A stretch of 64,000 bases of DNA from Saccharothrix sp. NRRL B-16314 (GCF_000716595.1 NZ_JNXC01000022.1:62001-126000), one strand, 5' to 3'; positions 1-11,886 are shown, numbered from the stretch's first letter. Numbers and translations are program-made. The notes: a model not told the origin generated them from the letters alone.

Positions 1-735
1 GCGTACAGCGACGGCGACCCGCGGGCGAAGTTCGACGAGGTGCGCGACCACCTGCGCACGCAGTCGATCACGCTGCCGTCCGGCCAGGTCGTGACCTACG
101 ACGGCTACATCGGCCGGGTCACCGGTGACCTGTACGCGCCGACCAGGTTCAAGGCGCTGGCCGCGTGGCTGCAGGGCGTCTACGCGGTGCTGCACCCGGG
201 CGTCGCCACGTTCAGCGCGCAGGCCGAGTTGTTGCCGCCGTTGGCGAACAAGCACGGGCTGGCGGACATCCGGGCCGGGCGCACCGGCGACACCGAGTAC
301 CTGTACGACGACTCGTACTACGGCGTGAACTGCACGGACAAGCCGTTCGTCCGGGTGCCGCAGCTGTTCCCGGTGCTGGCCGCGAAGTGGGAGCGGGAGT
401 CGCCGACGTTCGGCCGCCAGCAGGCCGCGTCCGACCTGCTGACGTGCGCGACCTGGCCGGTGCCCCGTCCCGACCGCTGGGCCGGGCCGTGGCACCGGCG
501 CACGCCGAACCCGGTCGTCGTGGTGGGCAACTACTACGACCCGGCCACGCAGTACGAGTTCTCCAAGCGCATGGCCCGTCAGCTCGGCAACGCGCGGCTG
601 ATCAGCGTGGACTCGTTCGGGCACTGCATCCTCGGTGACAGCGCCGGCGCGGACGCCCTGGTGACGGACTACCTGGTGAACCTCAAGGCCCCGGCCGACG
701 GCCAGGTGTTCCAGCCCAACGCCCAGCCGTTCTAG
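1..735 (+). CDS. TAP-like alpha/beta-hydrolase peptidase, C-terminal part
   Basis: The reading frame is open from the first base, so the 5' end lies outside the window and about 244 residues remain. The visible part matches the C-terminal half of secreted actinobacterial tripeptidyl-aminopeptidase-like hydrolases (SlpD/SlpE group), which release N-terminal peptides outside the cell. The late segment GNYYDPATQYEFSKRMA carries the usual catalytic Asp region, and SFGHCIL near the end carries the catalytic His. The nucleophile Ser and any signal peptide would be upstream and cannot be checked. The last 53 bases overlap the 3' end of the convergent membrane-protein gene. Confidence 0.8.
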   Translation, partial: AYSDGDPRAKFDEVRDHLRTQSITLPSGQVVTYDGYIGRVTGDLYAPTRFKALAAWLQGVYAVLHPGVATFSAQAELLPPLANKHGLADIRAGRTGDTEYLYDDSYYGVNCTDKPFVRVPQLFPVLAAKWERESPTFGRQQAASDLLTCATWPVPRPDRWAGPWHRRTPNPVVVVGNYYDPATQYEFSKRMARQLGNARLISVDSFGHCILGDSAGADALVTDYLVNLKAPADGQVFQPNAQPF

Positions 736-1507
736 CGGTCCGGGGTGCGGCCGTGGCGAACGCGACGGCCGCACCCGCCAGGACCACCGAGCCCGCCGGG
801 ACCTCGGGGAGCCACCACCCCGGCGACTCCATGGCGAACGCCCCGGCCAGGTAGGCGGCGGCCGTGAGCAGCACGGTCACGTCCCGCCGCCGCCACGCCA
901 GGACGGCGAGGCCTGCCGCCACCACCACCGCGAGCGCCAGCTCGTCGTAGTCGACGTGGTCGAAGGTGACGGCGGTGGCCGACACCATCGTGAAGGAGCC
1001 TTCGTCCGGCGGGTCCACCGCGATGAACCAGCCGTCGAAGGCTTCGCCCAGCCACAGCCAGACGCCGACGAGCAGCAGCGGGTACCAGGCGCCGGGACGG
1101 CGGGCGTGCAGCTCGTAGCCGGCGAGCACCAGCGCGGCCAGGCAGAGCAGGAGCGCCATCGGTTCCCACAGGGCGCCGACGAAACCGACCGCCGCCAGGA
1201 CGTGCCACGGCCGCACGCGGTGGGCGTGCGCGTGGGCGACGACCGCGCCGGCGGCGAGCGCGAACTCGGGGTAGCCGGGGTCGGGCAGCGGCGTGACGCT
1301 CCACATCAGCGCCGCGAACTGCTCCTCGGACAGGAATTGCAGGCCCGGTGCCGGGGGAACGGGCTCGTAGAGGTACCAGAGCGCGATCAAGTAGCCCAGC
1401 GCGGAGCCGCCGAGAGCGGCGCTGCGTGCCCGCCACGCCCAGAACCCCAGACCGATCGCGACCGCCGTCCCGGCCAACAACCTGATCACCTCGACCACGA
1501 ACCCCAC
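683..1507 (-). CDS. Multi-pass membrane protein, paralogue of its upstream neighbour
   Basis: A 274-residue hydrophobic protein with about seven to eight predicted membrane segments and no recognised family. It is clearly paralogous to the preceding gene (1486-2643). Both share a GLGFWAWRARS segment, an RPWHV(L/V)A segment, an RRPGAWYPLL segment and a YDE(L/V) segment before a late helix. The GTG start lies 22 bases inside the end of that gene, so the two are probably co-transcribed. The C-terminus is Arg/Pro-rich and the 3' end overlaps the convergent peptidase gene by 53 bases. Function unknown; an integral membrane protein is all that can be said. Confidence 0.65.
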   Translation of the reverse strand: MGFVVEVIRLLAGTAVAIGLGFWAWRARSAALGGSALGYLIALWYLYEPVPPAPGLQFLSEEQFAALMWSVTPLPDPGYPEFALAAGAVVAHAHAHRVRPWHVLAAVGFVGALWEPMALLLCLAALVLAGYELHARRPGAWYPLLLVGVWLWLGEAFDGWFIAVDPPDEGSFTMVSATAVTFDHVDYDELALAVVVAAGLAVLAWRRRDVTVLLTAAAYLAGAFAMESPGWWLPEVPAGSVVLAGAAVAFATAAPRTARTAGRWAGTPGRRPGP

Positions 1508-2643
1508 CCCCGGCGGGCAACCCTAGCGATCCGGCAGGGGCGTTTCTCCGGCAGTTCGGGAGGGGCCGTGGCGTACGCGACCGCCGCCCCCGCCAGTACC
1601 ACGACCTGCGCCGGCGGCGCCGACAGCGTGATGAACCAGGGGACGATCAAGGTCTCCCGGTTGGCGGTCACGTAGGCGAATCCACTGTAGACAAGGCCTG
1701 TGAGCAGCATGATCGGGCTCCTGCGCCGCCACGACCACACGGCCAGCACGATTGCGGCCACGACAGCCAGGACGACCTCGTCGTAGCCGGCCACCGAGTT
1801 CGAGGTGGTGGCGGCACTCCGGCCCGAGACCACCAGGAGGGGTGCCTCGCCATCGGGCAGGTTCGAGATCCCCGGCTCGCGGAACGGCGATGCCGGGATC
1901 ACCCTGTCCACGGCCAGCCACACCACCAGACCGACACCGACGACCAGCAGCGGGTACCAGGCGCCGGGACGGCGGGAGTTCAGGTCGTAGGCGGCGGCCA
2001 GCACGGCCACGACCAGCAGGGCCATCGACAGCACGGTCGCCGCGGTGACCTGCGCCAGCAAGCCGGGCAACCCGACGATCGCCACCACGTGCCAAGGTCG
2101 CCGACCGTTCATCCGGGCGTGCGCGAACACGGCGCCCGCGACCACCACCAGCTCCGGGTACGGCGGTAGGTTGAGGTCGAAGGACGGTTCCACGGCAAGC
2201 GGCATGTAGGACATCCAGCCCGTGTACTCGACCTCCCTCGGCATCAACAACCAGAGCGCCGCCAGGTACCCCGCCGCGGTGGCCGCGATCGTGAAGCTGC
2301 GCGCCCGCCACGCCCAGAAGCCCAGGCCGACGGTGACCGCCAGCCCGACCAGGAACCGGCCGACGTCGAACACCGGCGGATCGATCCAGAGCACCCACCA
2401 GCCGATCGATCCCCGGGTCAGCGAGACCGCGAACAGGGTGGCTCCGGTCACCAGCAACGGGAACCAGATGCCGGGCTTCTCGGCGTGCGCCGCACGTGCC
2501 TTCAGCAGCAGTCCCGCGATCACCAGCGAGAGCCCGGTTTCGGCCGGCGGGCCGCCCTCCCACAGCGGGAGGACGAGCCCGACCAGCACGAGTAACGCCC
2601 AGCCGGTGTCGAACCACACGGCTTTCGGTGTGAGGACCCCCAT
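1486..2643 (-). CDS. Multi-pass membrane protein with internal repeats
   Basis: A 385-residue polytopic membrane protein of unknown function. Residues from about 125 to the end align by eye with the whole downstream 274-residue paralogue. The N-terminal part adds an extra degenerate unit: a GIWFPLLVTG segment resembles the later GAWYPLLVVG segment. The family therefore seems to have grown by repetition of a helix-loop module. ATG at 2643 is chosen because a TAGGGTT element lies just upstream, and a similar element precedes the paralogue. It follows the MMPL exporter by 12 bases on the same strand, so it may belong to the same transcript. Confidence 0.65.
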   Translation of the reverse strand: MGVLTPKAVWFDTGWALLVLVGLVLPLWEGGPPAETGLSLVIAGLLLKARAAHAEKPGIWFPLLVTGATLFAVSLTRGSIGWWVLWIDPPVFDVGRFLVGLAVTVGLGFWAWRARSFTIAATAAGYLAALWLLMPREVEYTGWMSYMPLAVEPSFDLNLPPYPELVVVAGAVFAHARMNGRRPWHVVAIVGLPGLLAQVTAATVLSMALLVVAVLAAAYDLNSRRPGAWYPLLVVGVGLVVWLAVDRVIPASPFREPGISNLPDGEAPLLVVSGRSAATTSNSVAGYDEVVLAVVAAIVLAVWSWRRRSPIMLLTGLVYSGFAYVTANRETLIVPWFITLSAPPAQVVVLAGAAVAYATAPPELPEKRPCRIARVARRGWGSWSR

Positions 2644-2655
2644 GGGCGCGTAACC

Positions 2656-4737
2656 CTAGCGGCTCTCCGAAATGCCGAACCGGGTGTGCACATGACGCAG
2701 CCACCCCGGCGCCCACCAGTTCGCGCGACCCGCGAGCCGCATCAACGCGGGCACCAGCACGGCCCGCACGAACGTGGCGTCCACGATGATCGCCACCGCC
2801 ATGCCCGCGCCCAACATCTGGAGGTACATCACGCTGCCCGACGCGTAAGCGGCGAACGACAGGGCCAGGATCGCCGCCGCCGCCGTGATGAGCGGCGCGC
2901 TGCGCTGGATCCCGGTGGCGACGGCGGCCCGCTCGTCACCGGTGCGCGCGTACTCCTCGGCGATGCGCGAGACCATGAACACCTCGTAGTCCATGGACAG
3001 CCCGTAGGCGATGCAGAACATCAGGATCGGGATGCTCGGTTCGAGCGTGCCGGTCGGCGTGAAGTCCAGGACGCCCGACAGGTTCCCGTTCTGGAAGCCC
3101 CACACCACAACGCCGAACATGACCCCGAGGCTGAGCAGGTTCAACACGGTTGCCTTGAGCGGCAAGAGGATGCTGCCGGTCATCAGGAACAGCAGCACGA
3201 AGGTGATGATCAGGATCAGGGCCACGACGAGCGGCACGCGGTCGGTCAGCGCGTCGCGGAAGTCGGCCAGTTCGGCCGGGTAGCCGCCGACGAGGTAGTC
3301 GGGCTGGAGGGCGCGGACCTTCGCGACCAACTCCGGCACGTCACCCGAGAGGGCTCCCTGGGACGGGATCGCCGTCCACACCGTGCCGTAGCCGTTGGTC
3401 TCCACGTCGACCTGCACGATGCCGGGGACGTCCCCGAGCCGTGCCGCGAAGTCGTCATCCTGCGCACCTTCGTTCCGGGCGCCCTTGGCGATCACGCGGA
3501 TGGCGTCGGTCTGCTCCTGACCGAAACCGTCGCGGATCTGGTCCTGCACGATCCGGCTGGACGCGTCGGCGGGCAGGATCCGGTCGTCGGGCAGGCCGAA
3601 CTTCAGGCCCAGCACCGGTGAGGCGAGCAGGAGCAGCAACGCCAGCACCGCACCACCCACCAGGACCGGCCGGTTCATCACCGTGTTCGCCGTCCGTGCC
3701 CAGAATCCGAGGGCGCCGAAACCGTTGGACCGTTCGACGGCCGGGTGCGGCTTGAGGGACGCGAGGGCGGCGGGCAGGACGGTGAGCGCGCCGACCACGG
3801 CGAAACCGACCACCAGCACGCCCGCGTAGGCGAAGGAACGCAGGAACGGGAAGGGGAACAGCAGCAGCATCGCCAGGGACGCGGCCACGGTGAGTCCGCT
3901 GAACAGGACCGTGCGCCCGGCCGTCGCCACCGCCCGTTCAACCGCTTCCGGCACGCTCGCGCCGCCGGCGAGTTCCTCGCGGTAACGGGCGATGACGAAC
4001 AGGCAGTAGTCCACGCCCAGTGCCAGGCCCATGACCAGGGTGATGTTCGCGGCGAACGTGGAGACCTCGGTCAGGGCCGTGAGCCCGCGCAGCGCGGCCA
4101 GGGTGCCGACCATGGCGAACAGGCCAACGCCGAGCGTCGTCAACGCCAGGGAAACCCGGCGGTACAACAGGATCAGCAGGAGCAGCACCACCGGCACCAC
4201 GATGAGCTCGGCGCGCAGGAAGTCCTTGGCGGCCTGGGCGCCGACCTGGCGGAACACCTCGTCCTGCCCGCCGACGCCCACGGTGATCACGTCGTCCGCC
4301 CGGGTGAACCGTTCGGACAGTTCCGCGATGGCCTTGCGGGCCTCGGTGGCCGAGCCCGGAACCCACGCCAGGATCAACGCCTGGCTGCCGTCCTCGGACT
4401 TGAGCGCCGGGCTCTCGCGGTCCCAGTAGGACTCGACCTGGCGCACCTCGGGCGCGAGTTCCGCGGCCAGCGCACGGCCCCGCTCGGCGTTGCGCGGATC
4501 GTCCACGTCGCCGCCGCGTGCCGTGACCAGCAGGGTCAGGTTGGGGTTGCCGGTGTCGAACTCCTCGGCCAGCACCTCGGCCGCGCGCAGCGACTCCGTG
4601 CCCGGCGCCTCGAAGCGGGACAAGGACAGCGCCGCCAACGTGCCGCTGCCCACGACGGCCGCCGCCACCGCGACGATCGCGGCGACGATCAGGATCAAGC
4701 GTCGCCGGCGCACGGCGAATCGCCCCAGCTTGAACAC
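2656..4737 (-). CDS. MMPL/RND family exporter
   Basis: A 693-residue MMPL-type transporter that would use the proton gradient to export lipids or hydrophobic compounds. It shows the duplicated RND layout: one membrane helix, a large extracellular domain, five helices, then the pattern again. The conserved segments GVDYCLFVIARYREEL and GLSMDYEVFMVSRIAEEY are the paired helix motifs containing the functional Asp-Tyr. GTG at 4737 is chosen because GAGGAG precedes it at normal distance; a longer frame to 4815 would run through the operator. It is divergent from a TetR gene and very probably repressed by it. The substrate cannot be read from sequence. Confidence 0.88.
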   Translation of the reverse strand: MFKLGRFAVRRRRLILIVAAIVAVAAAVVGSGTLAALSLSRFEAPGTESLRAAEVLAEEFDTGNPNLTLLVTARGGDVDDPRNAERGRALAAELAPEVRQVESYWDRESPALKSEDGSQALILAWVPGSATEARKAIAELSERFTRADDVITVGVGGQDEVFRQVGAQAAKDFLRAELIVVPVVLLLLILLYRRVSLALTTLGVGLFAMVGTLAALRGLTALTEVSTFAANITLVMGLALGVDYCLFVIARYREELAGGASVPEAVERAVATAGRTVLFSGLTVAASLAMLLLFPFPFLRSFAYAGVLVVGFAVVGALTVLPAALASLKPHPAVERSNGFGALGFWARTANTVMNRPVLVGGAVLALLLLLASPVLGLKFGLPDDRILPADASSRIVQDQIRDGFGQEQTDAIRVIAKGARNEGAQDDDFAARLGDVPGIVQVDVETNGYGTVWTAIPSQGALSGDVPELVAKVRALQPDYLVGGYPAELADFRDALTDRVPLVVALILIITFVLLFLMTGSILLPLKATVLNLLSLGVMFGVVVWGFQNGNLSGVLDFTPTGTLEPSIPILMFCIAYGLSMDYEVFMVSRIAEEYARTGDERAAVATGIQRSAPLITAAAAILALSFAAYASGSVMYLQMLGAGMAVAIIVDATFVRAVLVPALMRLAGRANWWAPGWLRHVHTRFGISESR

Positions 4738-4764
4738 GGGGTACTCCTCGGATCGGGCAGAATG

Positions 4765-4805
4765 CGAGCAAGTGCTCGTGTTCTGAAAATACGAGTACTT
4801 GCTCG
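4765..4805. promoter_or_regulatory. Twin TetR-type operator between exporter and repressor
   Basis: Two near-identical palindromes lie in opposite orientation with centres 27 bp apart: CGAGCAAGTGCTCG (4765-4778) and CGAGTACTTGCTCG (4792-4805, the reverse complement of CGAGCAAGTACTCG). They sit in the gap between the divergent MMPL and TetR genes. Inference: the adjacent TetR protein binds both and represses both promoters. Confidence 0.75.
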
Positions 4806-4835
4806 TGTTTGTCAACGAGTGGCAAGGTGGTGCCC

Positions 4836-5438
4836 GTGGAGCCGAAGGTGGTGCGCCGGCAGGCGCGGGGTGAACGGCGGATGGCCGAACTCCAGGACGC
4901 GGCGGCGGCGGTGTTCGCCGAAGTCGGCTACGAGGCCGCGACTACCAACGCCATCGCCGCGCGGGCAGGCGTGTCGCCGGGCACGCTGTACCAGTTCTAC
5001 GGCAACAAGGAGGCCATCGCGCAGGCGTTGGCGGACCGGTACCTGGAGCAGCTGCGGTCCGCTCACGGGGCGTTGACGCCGGAGTTGGCGCACCTGCCGC
5101 TGGACGAGCTGGTCGACCGGATGGCCGGGCCGATGATCGAGGTGAACGTGGCCAACCCGGGCTTCAAGGCGTTGTTCGGTCGGGCCGACATGCCGGAACG
5201 CCTGGCCGAGCCGACCCGGGCCGTGCACGCGGCCCTGTTCGGGCGGATCGACGCGGTGCTCGCGGCTCGCCGCCCGGACCTGCCCGCCGCCGACCGCGTC
5301 CGTGCCGCGCAGGTGACCATGCGGCTGTTCGGCGGGCTGATCCCGATGATCGTGTCGGCCGGGGAGGACGAGCGCCCGGCGTTGGTGGAGGAGCTGAAGA
5401 AGGTGCTGCGCGGCTACCTCGTGCAGATCCTCGGGTGA
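4836..5438 (+). CDS. TetR/AcrR family transcriptional regulator
   Basis: A 200-residue TetR-family repressor. The N-terminal helix-turn-helix is clear (residues ~15-60): TTNAIAARAGVSPGTLYQFY, followed by GNKEAIAQAL, the classical TetR signature. The C-terminal ligand/dimer domain is not diagnostic. GTG at 4836 is preferred because AAGG lies 7-8 bases upstream. A TTG at 4809 would place the start against the operator with no ribosome site. It is divergent from the MMPL exporter and probably controls it and itself through the operator at 4765-4805. Confidence 0.85.
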   Translation: MEPKVVRRQARGERRMAELQDAAAAVFAEVGYEAATTNAIAARAGVSPGTLYQFYGNKEAIAQALADRYLEQLRSAHGALTPELAHLPLDELVDRMAGPMIEVNVANPGFKALFGRADMPERLAEPTRAVHAALFGRIDAVLAARRPDLPAADRVRAAQVTMRLFGGLIPMIVSAGEDERPALVEELKKVLRGYLVQILG

Positions 5439-5444
5439 ACGCGC

Positions 5445-5482
5445 GGACGTGAGGGACGCCCTGATCGGCGCCCCTCACGTCC
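5445..5482. terminator. Bidirectional hairpin terminator
   Basis: GGACGTGAGGG pairs with CCCTCACGTCC (11 bp), with further inner pairing around the loop. It lies between the convergent TetR and VWA-protein genes. Confidence 0.6.
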
Positions 5483-5515
5483 TGTCGTGCGGCCTGTCGC
5501 TCACCTCGTCGGCGC

Positions 5516-7216
5516 CTACTTCGGCGGCGGCGGGACCAGGCAGCTGATCGGCGTCGACTGGTTGCCCGACGCGTCCACGCCGTAGACGAGCGCGTCGCCC
5601 TTGAGCGTGATGCGCCAGTCGATGTCACCGACACCCGGCTTCTGGTTCGGCGTCGCACCCGGCGCCTGCACCAGCTTGATCTTCGTGCCGGACGGGAACC
5701 CGCCGAACACGGCCGTGCTGGCCGAGTCGGAGACGAAGACCTGCGGGTCCGGGTCGACCGCGTCGGTCGCGGTCAGGACGAAGAAGCCGTCCTCGTTGTC
5801 GGCCGGCGGCTCGGTGCCACCGCCCGGGTTGTTGGTGGGCTGGCACGTCACGACCGGGGGCGTGGTGTCCACCCAGTCCTTCAGCACGTCGTCGCACACC
5901 TGGTTGCCGGCGGCGTGCGTGAAGCAGCCGCGGATCGAGTCCGTGCCGAGGCCCGCGAGGCCCTGGGTGGCCGGGTAGACGAAGTCCACCGTGCCGGCGG
6001 CCGAGGTGTTGCCGCCACCGGCCGCGTTCACGTTCGGGCCGGACAGGATCGTGAAGGTGACCGGGACGGACGCCACGGGGTCGCCGAAGTCGTCGGTGAC
6101 GGTCGCGGTCACGGTGTGCGTCTGGCCCGGCGTGCCGAGCTCGTTGACCTCGTGCTCGGGCTCGACGTCGATGGCCGCCGCGCAACCGCGCACGTTCACC
6201 GTCGGGTTGCCGAACGCCACGACGTGGCCCTCGGTGTCGGAGTAGGTGACCGACGGGTTGACCGCCAGCGCGCCGCCACCGGCGGTCGGGACGTGGGTCG
6301 CGGTGAACGTCAGGGTCACCGCTTCGGTGCCGAGCTCGTCGATGGTCCAGGTGAGCTGGTTGCCGGCCTGGACGACCGAGCCCTTGGAGACCGCCGCGCC
6401 GCTCGCGGTGAACTGCGGCGCCACGGTGTCGACCACGGTCACGTTCGTCGCCGCGGGCACCACGATGGCCGCGCCGATGGCTTCGAAGACCTCTTGCAGC
6501 TGTGCGGGAGTCGGAGCCTCGTAGTAGTGCGTGGCGTCGGGGTCCGTCGTCCAGTCCCGGATCTCGGCGGAGTCGACGGAGCCGAGGCCGATGCCGAAGA
6601 TCTCGGTGCCGGCCGCGCGTGCCGCCGCGGCGGCGGGGCTCGCGTCCGGGCCGACGGTCGTCTGGCCGTCGGTCATGATGACCATCGTCTTGGAGTTGGT
6701 GGGCACCGATCCGGCGAGTTCCGCCTGGCCGGTCGAGATGGCGGCGGAGTGGTTCGTGCCGCCGGACGCGTTGAGCGCGTCGATGGCGGACTTGGCGGCG
6801 TTCGCGTCCGACGAGAGCGGGGCGTCCACCGTGGCGCCGTCGGCGAAGCTGACCACGCCGATGCGGCTGCCGTTGGCGATCACGCCGTTCAGCGAGCCGT
6901 CGGTGGCCTCGTCGATGATGTCCACGAACGACTTGGCGGCGTTCTTGAGGTCGCCGATGGCCCCGGCCATGCTGCCGGACCGGTCGAGCACCAGCTCGAT
7001 GTCCACCGGGTTGCCGGAGATGCCGGTCTGGGCGTCGAGCGTCACGGTGACCGGGACGGAGCCGCCACAGCTGATGTCGGTGGCGCCGAGCGCCTTGGTG
7101 CCGGTGACCGTTCCACCGGCCGCTGATGCCGCGGTGGTCGTGGCGAGTGGGGCGGCGAGCGCGGCCAAGAGGATCGCGGTTACGCCACAAGCCCGTCTTC
7201 GGGAGTTCTTGTGCAT
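5516..7216 (-). CDS. Secreted VWA-domain protein with Ig-like domains
   Basis: A 566-residue exported protein. A signal peptide runs to about residue 33 (Arg-rich start, Ala/Leu core, AASAA end). A von Willebrand A domain follows with an intact metal site (DRSGSM), a later TDGQTT segment and a GIGLGSVD segment, about residues 70-240. The rest consists of beta-rich Ig/DUF11-like repeats, including one beginning NELGTPGQTHTVTATV that resembles bacterial invasin-type Ig domains. There is no visible membrane anchor or LPXTG motif, so it is probably released or held on the surface non-covalently. ATG at 7216 is chosen, 11 bases after GAGGAGG; a GTG at 7228 overlaps that site. The ligand is unknown. 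Confidence 0.78.
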   Translation of the reverse strand: MHKNSRRRACGVTAILLAALAAPLATTTAASAAGGTVTGTKALGATDISCGGSVPVTVTLDAQTGISGNPVDIELVLDRSGSMAGAIGDLKNAAKSFVDIIDEATDGSLNGVIANGSRIGVVSFADGATVDAPLSSDANAAKSAIDALNASGGTNHSAAISTGQAELAGSVPTNSKTMVIMTDGQTTVGPDASPAAAAARAAGTEIFGIGLGSVDSAEIRDWTTDPDATHYYEAPTPAQLQEVFEAIGAAIVVPAATNVTVVDTVAPQFTASGAAVSKGSVVQAGNQLTWTIDELGTEAVTLTFTATHVPTAGGGALAVNPSVTYSDTEGHVVAFGNPTVNVRGCAAAIDVEPEHEVNELGTPGQTHTVTATVTDDFGDPVASVPVTFTILSGPNVNAAGGGNTSAAGTVDFVYPATQGLAGLGTDSIRGCFTHAAGNQVCDDVLKDWVDTTPPVVTCQPTNNPGGGTEPPADNEDGFFVLTATDAVDPDPQVFVSDSASTAVFGGFPSGTKIKLVQAPGATPNQKPGVGDIDWRITLKGDALVYGVDASGNQSTPISCLVPPPPK

Positions 7217-7582
7217 TCGGGTTCGCACCTCCTCGTGCGTGCCGACGGGTGTGAATCCCCCTCTGGAATCACGCCTGAGTATTCCGGTGAAGCCGGGTAA
7301 GTCAGTCCCCGAACAGGTGCGGACCAGCGACGATCCGACCTAATGACGTTCCGAGCGAGTCGGATGGCGTCGGCATGACGAGGTTAAGCGCGTATTCTGT
7401 AGAACGACAATACCTTCACCCGTTCGGTCTAGCAGAAATGATCCGTCGTTTTCGATCTGCGCTTCGTTACATTGATTGTCGGAATTGTGACGACAATGCG
7501 GCGGACGAGTGGCGCGCAACCCGTTTCCAGGCGTGGAAGTCGTCTGTCGACCAGTCCCGTCGGCCCTGGAACACTGGACCTC
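7217..7582. other. Divergent intergenic region
   Basis: 366 bases between divergent genes, locally AT-richer around 7385-7500. A hairpin-capable repeat is present: ATCCGAC (7333-7339) with GTCGGAT (7359-7365), flanked by further complementary bases. It presumably holds both promoters. I see no convincing gene here. Confidence 0.4.
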
Positions 7583-8104
7583 GTGGCGCGGATCGAGCTC
7601 GTCCTCGGTGACATCACCGAGCAGCATGTCGACGTCGTGGTGAACGCCGCGAACTCGTCCCTGCTCGGAGGTGGTGGTGTCGACGGCGCCATCCACCGCA
7701 AGGGAGGCCCGGACATCCTGGCGGAGTGCCGCAAGCTCCGTGCGGGCCACTACGGGCGCGGCCTCAGGACCGGCCAGGCCGTGGCCACGACCGCCGGCCG
7801 CCTGCCCGCGAAGTGGGTGGTGCACACCGTGGGGCCGGTCTGGTCGCCGACGGAGGACCACTCCGGCCTGCTGGCCGACTGCTACCGCAACTCCCTGCGC
7901 GCAGCCGCGGACCTCGGTGCCCGCACCATCGCGTTCCCCGCGATCTCCACCGGCGTCTACCGCTGGCCGATCGCCTCCGCCGCTCGCGTCGCCCTGACGA
8001 CGGTCGCCGAGGTGTCGTCGGACCTCCCGACCATCGCCACCGTCCACTTCGTCCTCTTCGACCGCGCCGCCTACGACGCTTTCCGAGCCGCAACGGCTCC
8101 TTGA
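7583..8104 (+). CDS. Macro-domain ADP-ribose hydrolase (O-acetyl-ADP-ribose deacetylase type)
   Basis: A 173-residue stand-alone macro domain. Signature segments are present: GDITEQHVDVVVNAANSSLL at the ADP-ribose pocket, the glycine-rich GGGGVDGAIHRKGG loop with the Asn and Asp-Gly of the MacroD group, and AFPAISTGVYRWPI near the end. Family knowledge: such enzymes cleave O-acetyl-ADP-ribose and mono-ADP-ribosyl-protein bonds. The GTG at 7583 gives the usual family length; a longer frame from 7472 adds a non-conserved tail. A sirtuin, which would make O-acetyl-ADP-ribose, is encoded 6.5 kb downstream but is not linked to it. Confidence 0.88.
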   Translation: MARIELVLGDITEQHVDVVVNAANSSLLGGGGVDGAIHRKGGPDILAECRKLRAGHYGRGLRTGQAVATTAGRLPAKWVVHTVGPVWSPTEDHSGLLADCYRNSLRAAADLGARTIAFPAISTGVYRWPIASAARVALTTVAEVSSDLPTIATVHFVLFDRAAYDAFRAATAP

Positions 8105-8111
8105 GCAGCGA

Positions 8112-8144
8112 AAGGGCCGCCCACCCGGAGGTGGACGGCCCCTT
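8112..8144. terminator. Bidirectional hairpin terminator
   Basis: AAGGGCCGCCCACC pairs with GGTGGACGGCCCCTT, with one mismatch, in the gap between the convergent macro-domain and aconitase genes. Confidence 0.65.
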
Positions 8145-8156
8145 CTGGGGTGTCGA

Positions 8157-10985
<2,829 letters not shown>

Positions 10986-11040
10986 GTGAAACTCCATCTG
11001 GTCACGCGCGAAGTCGGTAGGGGAACTTCTGTCGAGTCTT

Positions 11041-11058
11041 CCGCACCGTCCGGTGCGG
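11041..11058. promoter_or_regulatory. Short perfect hairpin in the aconitase leader
   Basis: CCGCACCG-TC-CGGTGCGG is a perfect 8-bp inverted repeat about 55 bases upstream of the acnA start. Read from the minus strand it would form a stem in the mRNA leader. It could equally be a protein-binding site. Confidence 0.35.
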
Positions 11059-11139
11059 CGCCCTCTCACCCCAAACAGTACGCGTGTCCTGTATTCCGCT
11101 TCAACCCGGTCCTACGTTGATCGGGGCATCATCACATCC

Positions 11140-11886
11140 GTGGTGCGTCTTGATCGAATCGGCAAGCGCTACGGCCGCGGGCCGTGGGTGTTGCGCGACG
11201 TCTCGCTGACCGTGGAACGCGGTGAAGTGGTCGTGCTGCGCGGCGGCAACGGGTCGGGCAAGTCGACCTTGTTGCGCGTCGCGGCGGGCGTCACGGCGCC
11301 GTCGGCAGGCCTGGTGCGCAGGGGCGCGTCGGTCGGGTACGTGCCGGAGCGGTTCCCGACCGGCGTGAAGCTGTCCGCGCGGGACTACCTGCGCCACCTC
11401 GCCGACGTGCGGGGCGTGCCGGTGCGGTGGGACCTGGTGGAGGCGCTGGGTTTCGTCGGTGAACCGACCGCGCCGATGGCGACCCTGTCGAAGGGCAACA
11501 CGCAGAAGATCGCTCTGGCGCAGGCGTTGCACGCGACGGACCTGCTGGTGCTGGACGAGCCGTGGTCCGGGCTGGACGCCGCCGCGGCCGGTGCGCTGAC
11601 CGACCTCGTGGCGTCGTCGGAGGCGGCCGTCGTGCTGACCGACCACCACGGGCACGACGTGCCGGGTGCCCGCGAGGTGGCGCTGGGCGCGGTCGCCCAG
11701 GGTGGCGTGGTGATCGAACTGGACTCGGTGGGGGAGGCGTTCGCGCTGATCAGCTCGTTGGAAGGGGTGTCCGCGGCACGTGCGGTCGGCGGCGGGGCGC
11801 GGGTCGAGGTGCGGGCCGGGTTCAGCGACGGCGTGCTGGCCGAGGCGCTGCGGCTCGGCTGCTCGGTGCGGAGCGTCCGCTCGTGA
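11140..11886 (+). CDS. ABC transporter ATP-binding protein
   Basis: A ~248-residue ABC ATPase. Walker A is GGNGSGKST, the signature loop is LSKGNTQKIALAQAL (an LSKGN variant of LSGGQ, common in exporter-type ATPases), and Walker B is LLVLDEPWSGLD. The downstream gene encodes the probable membrane partner and overlaps this one by 4 bases (GTGA), so the pair is translationally coupled. GTG at 11140 gives the usual N-terminus (VRLDRIGKRYG); a longer frame from 11053 is not family-like. Probably a small two-component exporter; cargo unknown. Confidence 0.85.
   Translation: MVRLDRIGKRYGRGPWVLRDVSLTVERGEVVVLRGGNGSGKSTLLRVAAGVTAPSAGLVRRGASVGYVPERFPTGVKLSARDYLRHLADVRGVPVRWDLVEALGFVGEPTAPMATLSKGNTQKIALAQALHATDLLVLDEPWSGLDAAAAGALTDLVASSEAAVVLTDHHGHDVPGAREVALGAVAQGGVVIELDSVGEAFALISSLEGVSAARAVGGGARVEVRAGFSDGVLAEALRLGCSVRSVRS

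Noticed and set aside
7375..7611. A 78-codon plus-strand frame between the VWA and macro genes
   Set aside because: No ribosome site, no family resemblance, and it runs into the macro-domain gene in another frame.
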